Below, piece by piece: positions 27,105-36,172 of a DNA stretch of 64,000 nucleotides; the stretch's first letter is position 1; each line of letters starts with the position of its first letter. The stretch is from Bacteroides mediterraneensis (GTDB lineage Bacteria > Bacteroidota > Bacteroidia > Bacteroidales > Bacteroidaceae). Below the pieces are notes generated by a model. That model worked only from the letters and a program-made list of their open reading frames with translations, did no database searches and was not told the DNA's origin. Location of the stretch: the NCBI RefSeq assembly GCF_900128455.1, contig NZ_LT635783.1, forward strand, positions 3,026,497 through 3,090,496. The letters are read 5' to 3'. The translations under genes were made by a program, and so were the position numbers.

Positions 27105-27737
27105 TTAAAAATAATACGTCAAGGAAGCCACGAACGTCCTGAACTTGGTATCGGGATTATTCTGATAAGTCTTTTTCAGACCCCAGTCATATCCTATGGC
27201 TACCTGTACATGGCGGGCTATCTCCACTCCGGCACGAAAGCCCACTCCCCAGTCGAAGCGGGGCATCGTTCCGTCCTTAAACACATTAGAAGAAACCGTC
27301 TTGACGACATCCGCTTCTCCGAGCCTGCTGCTTATCTGCTTCATTTGACCGAACAGACCGACATTGAAGTGGGGACCGGCATCCAGAAACAGACTGACAT
27401 TCTTCCCGACCTTCAGTTTATAACCTAAGTGAATGGGAATATGAAGATAATAAGGCGTACTTTCATATTCGTAAGTATTTTCGTTCATCACATAATAATA
27501 AGGGCTTTTCCAGCCGTAGGAGGAAAACATTAGTCCCATATCCACATACAACCCTTTCGCCGCCTCACGGAAGGCATATTCCCCTTTCAACCCGGCATGA
27601 AAACCGGATTTAGGCATGTTCCCCTTGGTGGAGTGATAATTATATCCTCCTGAAAGTCCGTACCTGAATTCCTGTGCCTGCACCGAGGCAAACAACGACG
27701 CGCATATTGCCAGCGTAAGTAAAAATCTTGTCTTCAT
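27105..27737 (-). CDS. Outer-membrane beta-barrel protein
   Basis: This 210-residue protein has a signal peptide (MKTRFLLTLAICASLFASVQAQ) and the strand-rich layout of OMP_b-brl_2 proteins: FRYGLSGGYNYHSTKGN, GFHAGLKGEYAFREAAKGLY, YYLHIPIHLGYKL and VSLFLDAGPHFNVGLFG. It ends VASLTYYF with the C-terminal aromatic residue needed for barrel insertion. The gene follows the DUF4249 lipoprotein gene by 31 bases and so belongs to the sigma-FecR unit. Its role is unknown. Confidence 0.78.
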   Translation of the reverse strand: MKTRFLLTLAICASLFASVQAQEFRYGLSGGYNYHSTKGNMPKSGFHAGLKGEYAFREAAKGLYVDMGLMFSSYGWKSPYYYVMNENTYEYESTPYYLHIPIHLGYKLKVGKNVSLFLDAGPHFNVGLFGQMKQISSRLGEADVVKTVSSNVFKDGTMPRFDWGVGFRAGVEIARHVQVAIGYDWGLKKTYQNNPDTKFRTFVASLTYYF

Positions 27738-27768
27738 AATCTTATGGTTTTTAATTCATTATCAATCA

Positions 27769-28734
27769 TCATTCTTTTTCTTTCGGAGAGCTTATCCAAT
27801 CGCTTTCGTACACATTGCATCCTCCTAAAAGTCCGATGCCGTTTTCCACATTGGTATAATGGCTGCGGATGGGAGCCAATCCATATTTTCCCAAATCATT
27901 GTTTTGGATACGATTGAGTGCTTGCAGGTAAGTGTACATTTCTTTCGACAGCTTGTACAAATAGATTTTATAGGCGATGGTTTCCTTTTGCTCTTCATCT
28001 TCATAACCTGGATCGTAATATGTACCCACCTTCAGCACATAACTCTTCCCCTCTATCTTGCTGTCATCCCAACAATACAGATAGCGGTAATACTCTTTCG
28101 AAATATCGAACACATCATCAAATCCGGTCTTTTCTGAAAGCAACGGTTCCTTTTCCAGATCAAGGTCTACAGGCATATACTGTATGGTATCCCGCATTTC
28201 AGGAATCGAATACACCGTCTTTTTCTTCTTAATGACTCTCATCCCATAATAATCTTCCGTACCGGCCGTATCGGTGAAAGAAACGCGAAACTGTATGCCC
28301 CTGCCATAATTGCCGTCTGTCAGCACCACCTCCAGTTTATCCAGTGGGAACGACCTCGGTATCACCGTTTGTGCCTTGGCAAGCGGCAAATCGGGATACG
28401 AAACTTCCATCTCGATACGGTCATCTTCTTTCAGTCTGCCCAACACATAATACGACTGAGCCGGAAGCAAACCGGTAGCTGTTTCCGTGTATTTTACCGC
28501 TTTCTCCTCTCCGTTCAGCTTGAACACCAGCGTAGGCTTGCCGTCTGTACTTGTCTCCTGGCGGTGAATCACCCGACTCCGGGCCACTTGTATCAAGGTC
28601 GTATCACTCCCCGTAAAAGGCATGCAGAAAAGCACGGCCTTGCTCTCGGCACCCATTTCTTTCAGACTGAAATCGTGCGTACACGACTGGCATACAAAGA
28701 CTCCTAAGAGGATAAACCACATTCTGTATCTCAT
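27769..28734 (-). CDS. DUF4249-family lipoprotein
   Basis: This 321-residue lipoprotein has a lipobox with the modified Cys near residue 18 (CQSCTHDF). The pattern of beta segments (ESKAVLFCMPFTGSDTTLIQ, VARSRVI, DRIEMEVSYPDLPLAKAQT, VLKVGTYYDPGY) matches the DUF4249 family, which is found next to STN-type TonB receptors in Bacteroidetes. The TonB receptor gene ends six bases upstream. By analogy with SusD and related lipoproteins it may help capture the receptor substrate at the surface, but no function is established. Confidence 0.82.
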   Translation of the reverse strand: MRYRMWFILLGVFVCQSCTHDFSLKEMGAESKAVLFCMPFTGSDTTLIQVARSRVIHRQETSTDGKPTLVFKLNGEEKAVKYTETATGLLPAQSYYVLGRLKEDDRIEMEVSYPDLPLAKAQTVIPRSFPLDKLEVVLTDGNYGRGIQFRVSFTDTAGTEDYYGMRVIKKKKTVYSIPEMRDTIQYMPVDLDLEKEPLLSEKTGFDDVFDISKEYYRYLYCWDDSKIEGKSYVLKVGTYYDPGYEDEEQKETIAYKIYLYKLSKEMYTYLQALNRIQNNDLGKYGLAPIRSHYTNVENGIGLLGGCNVYESDWISSPKEKE

Positions 28735-28740
28735 ACGAAT

Positions 28741-31317
28741 TTAAAATTTAAGTGTATAACTGAAGGACGGTATGACAGGAAACACCCCATGAGCTTTCCC
28801 CACAAACGTACCGTCCGGATTTTGCTGTACGGTGGCATAAAGCGGGTTCATCCGGCAATACGCATTATACAGGCTGACATTCCAGATGCGCTCGAACCCT
28901 CTTTTCGTGGTTTTACGGAAGTTAATCCCTACATCCAACCTGTGATAGGCCGGAAGGGAGACATTGTTGGGCATTTCATACACCAGCATCCCTTCATTTG
29001 TTCTTTCCACTCCTGGTAGGACAGGAGCATCCACCTGTTGCGACGGAAGGGTAATACGGTTCCCGCTCCGATAGTTCCACGAGGCGTATGCATCGATCCG
29101 GTCATTGAACTTATGCGAGATATGAACGGAAAATTTATGCCGGTTGTCGAACTTGTCGGGATACCATGCAGGATAGAAGTCCGGGAAATACCGCTTGCTC
29201 CACGACAAGGTGTAGGAGGCATCGACCGAGGTCTTCCCATTGCTGTAACTGATATCGGTCTCCATTCCGTAGGCTCTTCCTTTTCCGGTTCTCACCTCGT
29301 TCTCCCACCGGTCTGCCGCCGGGTTAAGCATGCCACTGCTGCCGTCATATTCTATCAGGTTGTCCATGGTCTTATAGAATCCCTCCAAGCTCCACCGGAT
29401 GCCATACGGAAGTCTGCCGTAGACTCCTGCGGCATATTGCTGCGATTTCATCGGTGTAATGTGCGCGGTGGAAGGCACCCAATAATCAGTGGGCAGGTTC
29501 AGGTAAGTGGCCGAAAGCTGGTGCATGAACTGGCTCATCTCCGTGTACGAAACCTTCAGACTGGCATTGTCGCACAACCTGAGGTGGATTGCCGCACGCG
29601 GCTCTATCGAATGATATTTCGTACCCGATATGCCAAACAGCGTGTAATGTACCCCTCCATTCAGCTTCACGTGTTTACCTACCGACAGGTCATCTTCTGC
29701 ATAAAGCGTGAATTCATTGCTCCTGTACCGGCTGATGATTTGGTCGGTCAGCGCATTTTGAGAAGCATCGTCATACTTGGAATAATAATTCTGGGGCACA
29801 AAAAGATGGCGCATATAGTTGGAGCCGAAACGGATGTGATTCCACACATTCGGGCGATAGTCAAACTCCATCCGGTAGCCGAAATCATGGATGGTGGAAC
29901 GATTGCGTTGCTCTTTCACAATGGCTCCCTTCGTTCCTTCAATATACCCCAACCGCTCTTCACTCAGGTAATTGAAGTTCGACTGATTATGGGTATAAAC
30001 CCCTGTAAGATTGGCAAACATCTTGTGCGAGAAAATGTATTTCCAGTTGGCAGATACAGTGAAGTTTCCCCACTGTAGAGTGAACTTGTCTATATTGGTC
30101 GGCTCCGGGTCAAACAGGTATTCTTTATGCCTGAACTTGAAAAGGTCATTTCCCGAATAAAGGCTGACATCCGCACGACTTTTTTCCGAAAAGATATGGG
30201 TTACCTTTGCATTGAAGTCATGAAACGCATACCGCAGATTCTGCTTGTTCCGACGACTGGAATTTATGATGGCGAGAGCCGGAGCCGTGAGCAGGTCCAT
30301 CCACGTACGACGCAGGGCCACATTGAACGAAGTACGGTTCTTCACAATCGGTCCTTCAAACTGTATTCTTCCTTCCAGTAGTCCCAGCGTGAAACTGCCC
30401 CGGTACTCCTTCATGTTTCCGTCATTGGTACGTACATCGACCACCGAAGAAAGCCGTCCGCCGTAACGGGCCGGGAAGCCACTCTTATAGAAATCGATAT
30501 TCTTGATAATGTCTGTATTGAATGCAGAAAACAGTCCTCCGGCATGGTTCACCTGATACAAGGGAGTACCGTCCAGCAGAAACAGGTTTTCATCGTTGTT
30601 GCCGCCATGCACGTACAATCCGGAGATAAGTTCCGTCCCGCTGGCTACTCCCGAGAGACTTTGAAGTTTCTTCACCACATCGGGCGAACTCATAAAGTTG
30701 TTTCCGTTCACAAAATCCTTTGCCGTAAGCGATACCTTCCCTGTCTGGGTGGTGTATAAAGGAGAATTCAAATCGGCGGTCACGACCACCTCCTCGATTC
30801 GGTAATCCGATTTCAGCCAAATATTTTTTGTTTTATTTCCCTTCAACGTAATCTCTTCCATCAGTTCTCCGCTACCGATGTGCGAGAATCGGATTTTGTG
30901 GGTTCCTTCACTCAAGGTCAGGCTGTAAAAGCCATGCTCGTTGGTCAGTGTCCCCGTATGGGAGGTCATATCCCACACGGTGGCATTGATGACCGTCTCT
31001 CCGTTTTCCTGATAGACGTATCCGCTTAACGTATAAGAAGATTGTTTTTTAAGTATCACATACTCGCCGTTCACTTCCCATTGGATACCCGTATGCTCGA
31101 ACAGGGTAGCAAGGGCACTTTCCAGGCTGTGCATATCGAGATGCTTACCGGCATAGGGAATGTCGAGCTTGATAGAAGCATCGTACACAAAGCTGACCGG
31201 ATATACTTGTTTCACCTGTTCCATCAGGTCTTCAATTGTGACCCGATGCTGTGCATACAGGGATAAGGCATTCATCAAAGAAGCCAGAAAAAATAAGGGT
31301 AGGATGCGTGTCTTCAT
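28741..31317 (-). CDS. STN-domain TonB-dependent receptor (transducer type)
   Basis: This 858-residue protein has a signal peptide (MKTRILPLFFLASLMNALSLYA), an STN domain at about 25-85 (VYPVSFVYDASIKLDIPYAG, SALATLFEHTGIQWEVNG), a carboxypeptidase-regulatory-like domain at 90-175, a plug (VVKKLQSLSGVASGTELISG and DENLFLLDGTPLYQVN, 190-300) and a barrel ending SFSYTLKF. The STN domain is the periplasmic signalling module of FecA-type receptors and fits the sigma-FecR pair just upstream. Its start overlaps the fecR stop by four bases. The substrate is unknown; iron complexes or oligopeptides are candidates. Confidence 0.92.
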   Translation of the reverse strand: MKTRILPLFFLASLMNALSLYAQHRVTIEDLMEQVKQVYPVSFVYDASIKLDIPYAGKHLDMHSLESALATLFEHTGIQWEVNGEYVILKKQSSYTLSGYVYQENGETVINATVWDMTSHTGTLTNEHGFYSLTLSEGTHKIRFSHIGSGELMEEITLKGNKTKNIWLKSDYRIEEVVVTADLNSPLYTTQTGKVSLTAKDFVNGNNFMSSPDVVKKLQSLSGVASGTELISGLYVHGGNNDENLFLLDGTPLYQVNHAGGLFSAFNTDIIKNIDFYKSGFPARYGGRLSSVVDVRTNDGNMKEYRGSFTLGLLEGRIQFEGPIVKNRTSFNVALRRTWMDLLTAPALAIINSSRRNKQNLRYAFHDFNAKVTHIFSEKSRADVSLYSGNDLFKFRHKEYLFDPEPTNIDKFTLQWGNFTVSANWKYIFSHKMFANLTGVYTHNQSNFNYLSEERLGYIEGTKGAIVKEQRNRSTIHDFGYRMEFDYRPNVWNHIRFGSNYMRHLFVPQNYYSKYDDASQNALTDQIISRYRSNEFTLYAEDDLSVGKHVKLNGGVHYTLFGISGTKYHSIEPRAAIHLRLCDNASLKVSYTEMSQFMHQLSATYLNLPTDYWVPSTAHITPMKSQQYAAGVYGRLPYGIRWSLEGFYKTMDNLIEYDGSSGMLNPAADRWENEVRTGKGRAYGMETDISYSNGKTSVDASYTLSWSKRYFPDFYPAWYPDKFDNRHKFSVHISHKFNDRIDAYASWNYRSGNRITLPSQQVDAPVLPGVERTNEGMLVYEMPNNVSLPAYHRLDVGINFRKTTKRGFERIWNVSLYNAYCRMNPLYATVQQNPDGTFVGKAHGVFPVIPSFSYTLKF

Positions 31318-32135
31318 CTGCTTTTCTTTGTGATTTTTATATCCAGTGTCTTTTCAATCAACGTGATGATTTCCTCCAGGTTATCCGTCTTGAACTCTCC
31401 GGTAATCGTCCGGTAATGTGCCGACGAATACAGGGGTGTGCCATAATAGAGGGACAGTTCTTTGAGTACCTCTTCAATCGGGGTGTTCCGGTAAACGAAT
31501 TTACCTGTCGCCCATGCCGACGGATTTGGAAAGGCCGGACGGCTCACCACCGGCATTTCGTCGCCATGAGTCAGCATGCCGCACATGTCTTTCGTAAGAA
31601 TAATCCCGTCTTTGCCGTATCGGGCCTTGAACACCACCTTACCGGATTTTACATACACCCGGGTAGCCGTGTCCTGTCTGGATTCGTCCACTTCAAACTC
31701 GGTACCCAGCACTTTCACCTGGGCATAGTTGCTCGTAGCCAGGAAAGGAGAATGTACATTCTTGCGGACGGAAAAATACACCTTCCCGGACAAGTTCACC
31801 GCCCGACATTCTTTTCCGTATGTATCCGCATCGTATGATACCGTAGCCCCTTGGGAAAGAATGAGCAGTGTACTGTCCGGCAGAAAATGCCGGCTCACTC
31901 CTGCCTCTGCCGTGATGCACACGGTATGAGGTTCCTTTCCACCCCACAGGGTATGATACCCCACGATACAAAGGAATATCGCCGCGGCTATACCCGAAAA
32001 ATACAGCCAGCGCCTGCCAGACGGATGGGACTGTCCCTCGCCCATCATTTTTCGCAAGGCCTTCTGGGTATCCAGTTTCCCGTATGTATAATACCGAAGG
32101 ACAAACTGGAGTTTTCTTTCTTCTTTATCTTTCAT
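31314..32135 (-). CDS. FecR-family anti-sigma factor
   Basis: This 273-residue protein has a cytoplasmic N-terminus of about 65 residues (RYYTYGKLDTQKALRKMM), one transmembrane helix (YFSGIAAAIFLCIVGYHTLW), and a periplasmic FecR domain: GVSRHFLPDSTLLILSQGAT, VNLSGKVYFSVRKN and VKVLGTEFEVDESRQD. The C-terminus (NTPIEEVLKELSLYYGTPLY) is the DUF4974-like STN-fold end common in Bacteroidetes. It would hold the sigma factor encoded upstream and release it when the receptor signals. The receptor gene starts inside its stop codon. Confidence 0.93.
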   Translation of the reverse strand: MKDKEERKLQFVLRYYTYGKLDTQKALRKMMGEGQSHPSGRRWLYFSGIAAAIFLCIVGYHTLWGGKEPHTVCITAEAGVSRHFLPDSTLLILSQGATVSYDADTYGKECRAVNLSGKVYFSVRKNVHSPFLATSNYAQVKVLGTEFEVDESRQDTATRVYVKSGKVVFKARYGKDGIILTKDMCGMLTHGDEMPVVSRPAFPNPSAWATGKFVYRNTPIEEVLKELSLYYGTPLYSSAHYRTITGEFKTDNLEEIITLIEKTLDIKITKKSR

Positions 32136-32198
32136 AAGGAATGTGTTTTTAGATAAGACTGAATGTCCGGCAGAAAATCCTATGCCGGAAACAAAAAA

Positions 32199-32738
32199 TT
32201 ATCCGAAAAAGAACAGATATACCTTTTGCACTCCTGCTTTTACGGTTTTAATTGCCTTGCTCATCTGGTTCTTCACCGTATGGACAGAGATACCCATTCT
32301 GACAGCTATTTCCTCGTATTTCAACCCCTCTTTCTTGGCCAGCAGAAACACTTCCCTGCACTTTTCCGGCAAAGAGTCTATGGCCGTCCATATACGGGCC
32401 TCATCGTAAGCCCATTCTTCACATTCTTCGTCCGAAAGGACCTCTTCAAGGTCGGAAGGCTGCACGTTGCTGTCAATCAATGAATCTTTCTTCAAAATGT
32501 CTATGCAGCGGTTTCTCACCATAGAGTACAGGTACGATTTAAGGCCACTTGCGTCCATTCCCCTGTCCTTCCGCCTCCACAGTTCCATGAAACAGTCCTG
32601 TACCGTATCTTCCGCATCATCAATATCTTTCAGGTAATGAAGTGCGAACAGACAAAGCGGGCGATAATATTGAAGGAAATGCTCTCTGAATATTTTTGTA
32701 TTGATGTCCATGTCCAAGTGTGATTGATAGATTCGCAT
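32199..32738 (-). CDS. ECF-type RNA polymerase sigma factor
   Basis: This 179-residue protein is an extracytoplasmic-function sigma factor of the Bacteroidetes FecI-like group. Region 2 is YYRPLCLFALHYLKDIDDAE through DCFMELW and YLYSMVRNRCIDILK; region 4 is IDSLPEKCREVFLLAKKEGL and YEEIAVRMGISVHTVKNQMS. The start at 32738 gives MRIYQSHLDMDINT; the Met at residue 10 is equally possible. It is followed 63 bases later by fecR and probably drives the receptor operon downstream. Confidence 0.93.
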   Translation of the reverse strand: MRIYQSHLDMDINTKIFREHFLQYYRPLCLFALHYLKDIDDAEDTVQDCFMELWRRKDRGMDASGLKSYLYSMVRNRCIDILKKDSLIDSNVQPSDLEEVLSDEECEEWAYDEARIWTAIDSLPEKCREVFLLAKKEGLKYEEIAVRMGISVHTVKNQMSKAIKTVKAGVQKVYLFFFG

Positions 32739-32872
32739 TTTTAGGAAAACTCAGAATCGAAAGTTTACCACTATGAAAGGACTCGTCTTTTATTATATTT
32801 AAACACAAGAACATTCTTTTATACATCCTTTAAGTAACGATACGAGAAAGGTCTACAAACTGGGAGTAAACT

Positions 32873-33061
32873 TCAGCCATCGTACACGCAGCATCGAAAA
32901 ATGGGTGACAGAAGGATGACTACATAACCATTCTGTAACGAGTCGGCAGGTATGACGGTTCCTTCAAGACGGAAAACGGGACTTACCACCTTGTCCTGTC
33001 GGGAACAAGACAAGACGATACCCCCCACTAAAAGCATAATAAGGAGACCCACGCGATTCAT
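32873..33061 (-). CDS. Possible small lipoprotein (62 residues), doubtful
   Basis: A minus-strand frame encodes MNRVGLLIMLLVGGIVLSCS, a good lipoprotein signal with Cys at residue 19, then about 40 residues ending CCVYDG. The start at 33061 gives the cleanest signal; the frame continues seven codons upstream. The C-terminal half has no recognisable feature and may be the remnant of a longer gene. It sits 134 bases upstream of the sigma gene. The lipobox is the only support. Confidence 0.35.
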   Translation of the reverse strand: MNRVGLLIMLLVGGIVLSCSRQDKVVSPVFRLEGTVIPADSLQNGYVVILLSPIFRCCVYDG

Positions 33062-33208
33062 ATCCACTAGATTTCTTCTCATAGTTTACCTCTTTCCAAT
33101 CAGATTTATTTGGCCGAGTAAATATAGATACTTTTTTTGAATCCAAAAATCGGTTGGCAGAATTAAACGCCCCCACCTCTTTCTCTCCACCTCAAAGCAC
33201 TTTCTATG

Positions 33209-33296
33209 TTTTCCTTGCGCAAAACCTACGTTTCCCGATGCAGAAACCTACGTTTCGCGCAAGGAAAACGTACGGTTCCGCATAAGGAAACGTAAA
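33209..33296. repeat. Composite palindromic repeat island with ACCTACGTTTC cores
   Basis: TTTTCCTTGCGC (33209-33220) pairs with GCGCAAGGAAAA (33257-33268). The loop carries two direct copies of AAACCTACGTTTC (33222-33234 and 33244-33256), and each has a short internal dyad. A third degenerate unit (ACGTACGGTTCC and GGAAACGTA) follows to about 33294. The layout is like the island at 9581-9668 but with a different core. It lies in a gap of about 320 bases before uvrA that holds no other gene. Confidence 0.65.
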
Positions 33297-33324
33297 AGAC
33301 TTCTTTCCGTCCGGAAGTATTCGC

Positions 33325-33356
33325 TTTGATAATTCCAGCTATTTTTCGTAACTTCG
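33325..33356 (+). promoter_or_regulatory. Promoter of the uvrA operon
   Basis: A TTTG at 33325-33328 and TAACTTCG at 33349-33356 are separated by 20 bases. The -7 box differs from TAnnTTTG at one position. It ends 26 bases before the uvrA ATG. Confidence 0.5.
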
Positions 33357-33382
33357 CACGTTCATCTAACAAGAAGAGACAC

Positions 33383-36160
33383 ATGTCAGAAAATGATTTT
33401 ATTACCATAAAGGGTGCCCGGGTGAATAACCTGAAAAACATCGACGTACGTATCCCCCGCAACAAGCTGGTAGTCATTACCGGACTGTCCGGTTCGGGAA
33501 AGTCGTCGCTGGCATTCGACACGCTGTATGCCGAAGGGCAAAGACGTTATGTGGAAAGCCTGTCTGCCTACGCCCGCCAGTTTCTCGGACGTATGAGCAA
33601 ACCGGAATGTGACTTTATCAAGGGTATCCCGCCGGCCATCGCCATCGAACAGAAGGTGACGAGCCGCAACCCGCGTTCTACCGTAGGCACATCGACCGAG
33701 ATTTATGAGTACCTGCGTCTGCTTTTCGCACGGGTGGGAAAGACCTATTCGCCCGTGAGCGGACAACTGGTGAAGAAGGACAGCGTGGAAGACATCGTGA
33801 ACTGCATGCTGTCGTATCCGAAGGGTACACGCTACACGGTGCTGACCCCCATCCTTCCCCGCGACGGAAGAACCGTGGCGGAACAGCTGGACATGGACAT
33901 GAAGCAGGGATTCACCCGACTGGAGGTGGACGGCGAGATGGTACGCATTGAGGACTACACCTACCACGAAAGCGACAAGGTGTATCTGCTGGTCGACCGT
34001 ATGAGCTGCGACGACAGCAAGGATGCCATCAGCCGACTGACGGATTCTGCCGAAACGGCCATGTACGAAGGCGACGGCACGTGCATGCTCCGTTTTTACT
34101 TGTCGGACGACACCCGCCTGCATGTGTTCAGCACAAAATTTGAGGCTGACGGCATCAAGTTTGAAGAACCGAACGACCAGATGTTCTCGTTCAACTCGCC
34201 ACTGGGAGCTTGTCCTACGTGTGAAGGCTTCGGCAAGATTATCGGCATCGATGAACATCTGGTAATCCCCAACCGGGCACTGAGTGTGTACGACGGGGCC
34301 GTGCTCTGCTGGCGGGGCGAGAAAATGGGAGAATGGCTGAACGAGTTCCTGCGGGAAGCGCCGGCCCACGATTTTCCCATCTTCACGCCGTATTATGAAC
34401 TGACGCAGGAACAGAAGGATTACCTCTGGCACGGACCGAGAGAGAAGGTCTGCATCGACTCTTTCTTCAAGATGCTGGAGGAAAACCAATACAAGATACA
34501 GTATCGCGTGATGCTGGCCCGCTACCGGGGAAAAACGACCTGCCCCACTTGTCATGGCAGCCGACTGAAAAAGGAAGCCAGCTACGTGCGGGTAGGCGGA
34601 AAGAACATCTCGGAACTGGTGGAAATGCCGATTACCCAGTTGCAGGAGTTTTTCCGTACCTTGACCTTGGATGCCCACGACACCCTCGTGGCACAACGGT
34701 TGTTGAGTGAAATCAAGAACCGCCTGACCTTCCTGTCGGATGTGGGACTGGGCTACCTGACCCTGAACCGGTTGAGCAACTCGCTTTCCGGAGGTGAAAG
34801 CCAGCGAATCAACCTGGCTACCTCGCTGGGTAGCAGCCTGGTGGGCTCGTTATACATCCTCGACGAACCGAGCATCGGATTGCACAGCCGCGACACCACC
34901 CGCCTCATCAAGGTGCTGCGCCAGCTGCAACAGCTGGGCAACACGGTGGTAGTGGTGGAGCATGACGAGGAAATCATCCGCGCAGCCGACTACATCATCG
35001 ACATCGGTCCGAAAGCCGGACGACTGGGTGGACAGGTGGTATATCAGGGCGACATGAAAGACTTGCACAAAGGCAGCGACAGCTATACCGTGAAATACCT
35101 GCTGGGAGAAGAAACCATCGACCCACCTGCCAGCCACCGCCCGTGGAACAACTACATCGAAATCAAGGGAGCCCGCGAGAACAACCTGAAAGGCATCGAC
35201 GTACGCTTCCCGCTCAACGTGATGACGGTGGTGACGGGTGTCAGCGGTTCCGGAAAGAGTACGCTGGTGCGCGACATTTTCTACAAAGCCCTGAAGCGGG
35301 AATACAGTGAGTCGAGCGAACGTCCGGGCGAATTTGTCTCATTGGGCGGCGACATCCATCAGGTGAACGACATTGAATTTGTAGACCAGAATCCGATTGG
35401 GAAATCTTCCCGAAGCAATCCGGTGACCTACGTCAAGGCGTACGATGAAATCCGGAAACTGTTTGCCGACCAGCCGCTGGCCAAGCAAATGGGATACAGC
35501 GCAGGCTATTTCTCGTTCAACACGGAAGGCGGACGCTGCGAAGAATGCAAGGGAGAAGGTACGGTGACGGTAGAAATGCAGTTCATGGCCGACTTGGTGC
35601 TGGAGTGCGAATCTTGCCACGGCAAACGCTTCAAGAACGACACGCTGGAAGTGAAGTTCGAAGGGAAAAACATCTACGACGTACTGGAAATGACGGTCAA
35701 CCAGGCCATCGAGTTCTTCACGGAACACAACCAGAAGAAGATTGTCAAGAAACTGCGTCCGTTACAGGATGTGGGGCTGGGCTACATCAAGCTGGGACAG
35801 TCCTCTTCGACCCTTTCCGGAGGAGAAAACCAGCGCGTAAAACTGGCCTACTTCCTCAGCATCGAAAAGGCACAGCCTACCATCTTCGTGTTCGACGAAC
35901 CGACCACAGGCTTGCACTTCCACGACATCAAGAAACTGCTGGAGGCCTTCGATGCCCTCATCAGCCGGGGACATACCTTGGTCATCATCGAGCACAACAT
36001 GGATGTCATCAAGTGTGCCGACTATGTCATCGACCTCGGACCGGAAGGGGGCGACATGGGAGGAAATCTGGTAGTAGCCGGTACGCCGGAAGAGGTAGCC
36101 CAATGTGCGGCTTCCTATACGGGGCAATACCTGACCGAAAAACTCAATCCGCAATCTTAA
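33383..36160 (+). CDS. uvrA: Excinuclease ABC subunit A
   Basis: This 925-residue protein is the DNA damage recognition subunit of nucleotide excision repair, acting with UvrB and UvrC in the cytoplasm. Both ATPase halves are complete: Walker [15 protein letters not shown] near 34 and [13 protein letters not shown] near 625, and ABC signatures [12 protein letters not shown] and [12 protein letters not shown]. Zinc-binding pairs appear as [24 protein letters not shown] and CESCHGKR. The ATG at 33383 is preferred to a TTG at 33326, which lies inside the promoter. The kinase-RapZ gene starts 12 bases after the stop, so the three genes uvrA, amgK-like and murU-like are probably co-transcribed. 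Confidence 0.96.
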   Translation: MSENDFITIKGARVNNLKNIDVRIPRNKLVVITGLSGSGKSSLAFDTLYAEGQRRYVESLSAYARQFLGRMSKPECDFIKGIPPAIAIEQKVTSRNPRSTVGTSTEIYEYLRLLFARVGKTYSPVSGQLVKKDSVEDIVNCMLSYPKGTRYTVLTPILPRDGRTVAEQLDMDMKQGFTRLEVDGEMVRIEDYTYHESDKVYLLVDRMSCDDSKDAISRLTDSAETAMYEGDGTCMLRFYLSDDTRLHVFSTKFEADGIKFEEPNDQMFSFNSPLGACPTCEGFGKIIGIDEHLVIPNRALSVYDGAVLCWRGEKMGEWLNEFLREAPAHDFPIFTPYYELTQEQKDYLWHGPREKVCIDSFFKMLEENQYKIQYRVMLARYRGKTTCPTCHGSRLKKEASYVRVGGKNISELVEMPITQLQEFFRTLTLDAHDTLVAQRLLSEIKNRLTFLSDVGLGYLTLNRLSNSLSGGESQRINLATSLGSSLVGSLYILDEPSIGLHSRDTTRLIKVLRQLQQLGNTVVVVEHDEEIIRAADYIIDIGPKAGRLGGQVVYQGDMKDLHKGSDSYTVKYLLGEETIDPPASHRPWNNYIEIKGARENNLKGIDVRFPLNVMTVVTGVSGSGKSTLVRDIFYKALKREYSESSERPGEFVSLGGDIHQVNDIEFVDQNPIGKSSRSNPVTYVKAYDEIRKLFADQPLAKQMGYSAGYFSFNTEGGRCEECKGEGTVTVEMQFMADLVLECESCHGKRFKNDTLEVKFEGKNIYDVLEMTVNQAIEFFTEHNQKKIVKKLRPLQDVGLGYIKLGQSSSTLSGGENQRVKLAYFLSIEKAQPTIFVFDEPTTGLHFHDIKKLLEAFDALISRGHTLVIIEHNMDVIKCADYVIDLGPEGGDMGGNLVVAGTPEEVAQCAASYTGQYLTEKLNPQS

Positions 36161-36172
36161 CGCACCAAATAC

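Noticed and set aside
33386..34696. 436-codon minus-strand frame opposite uvrA
   Set aside because: Antisense to a complete UvrA with all ATPase and zinc motifs; no domain in the translation.
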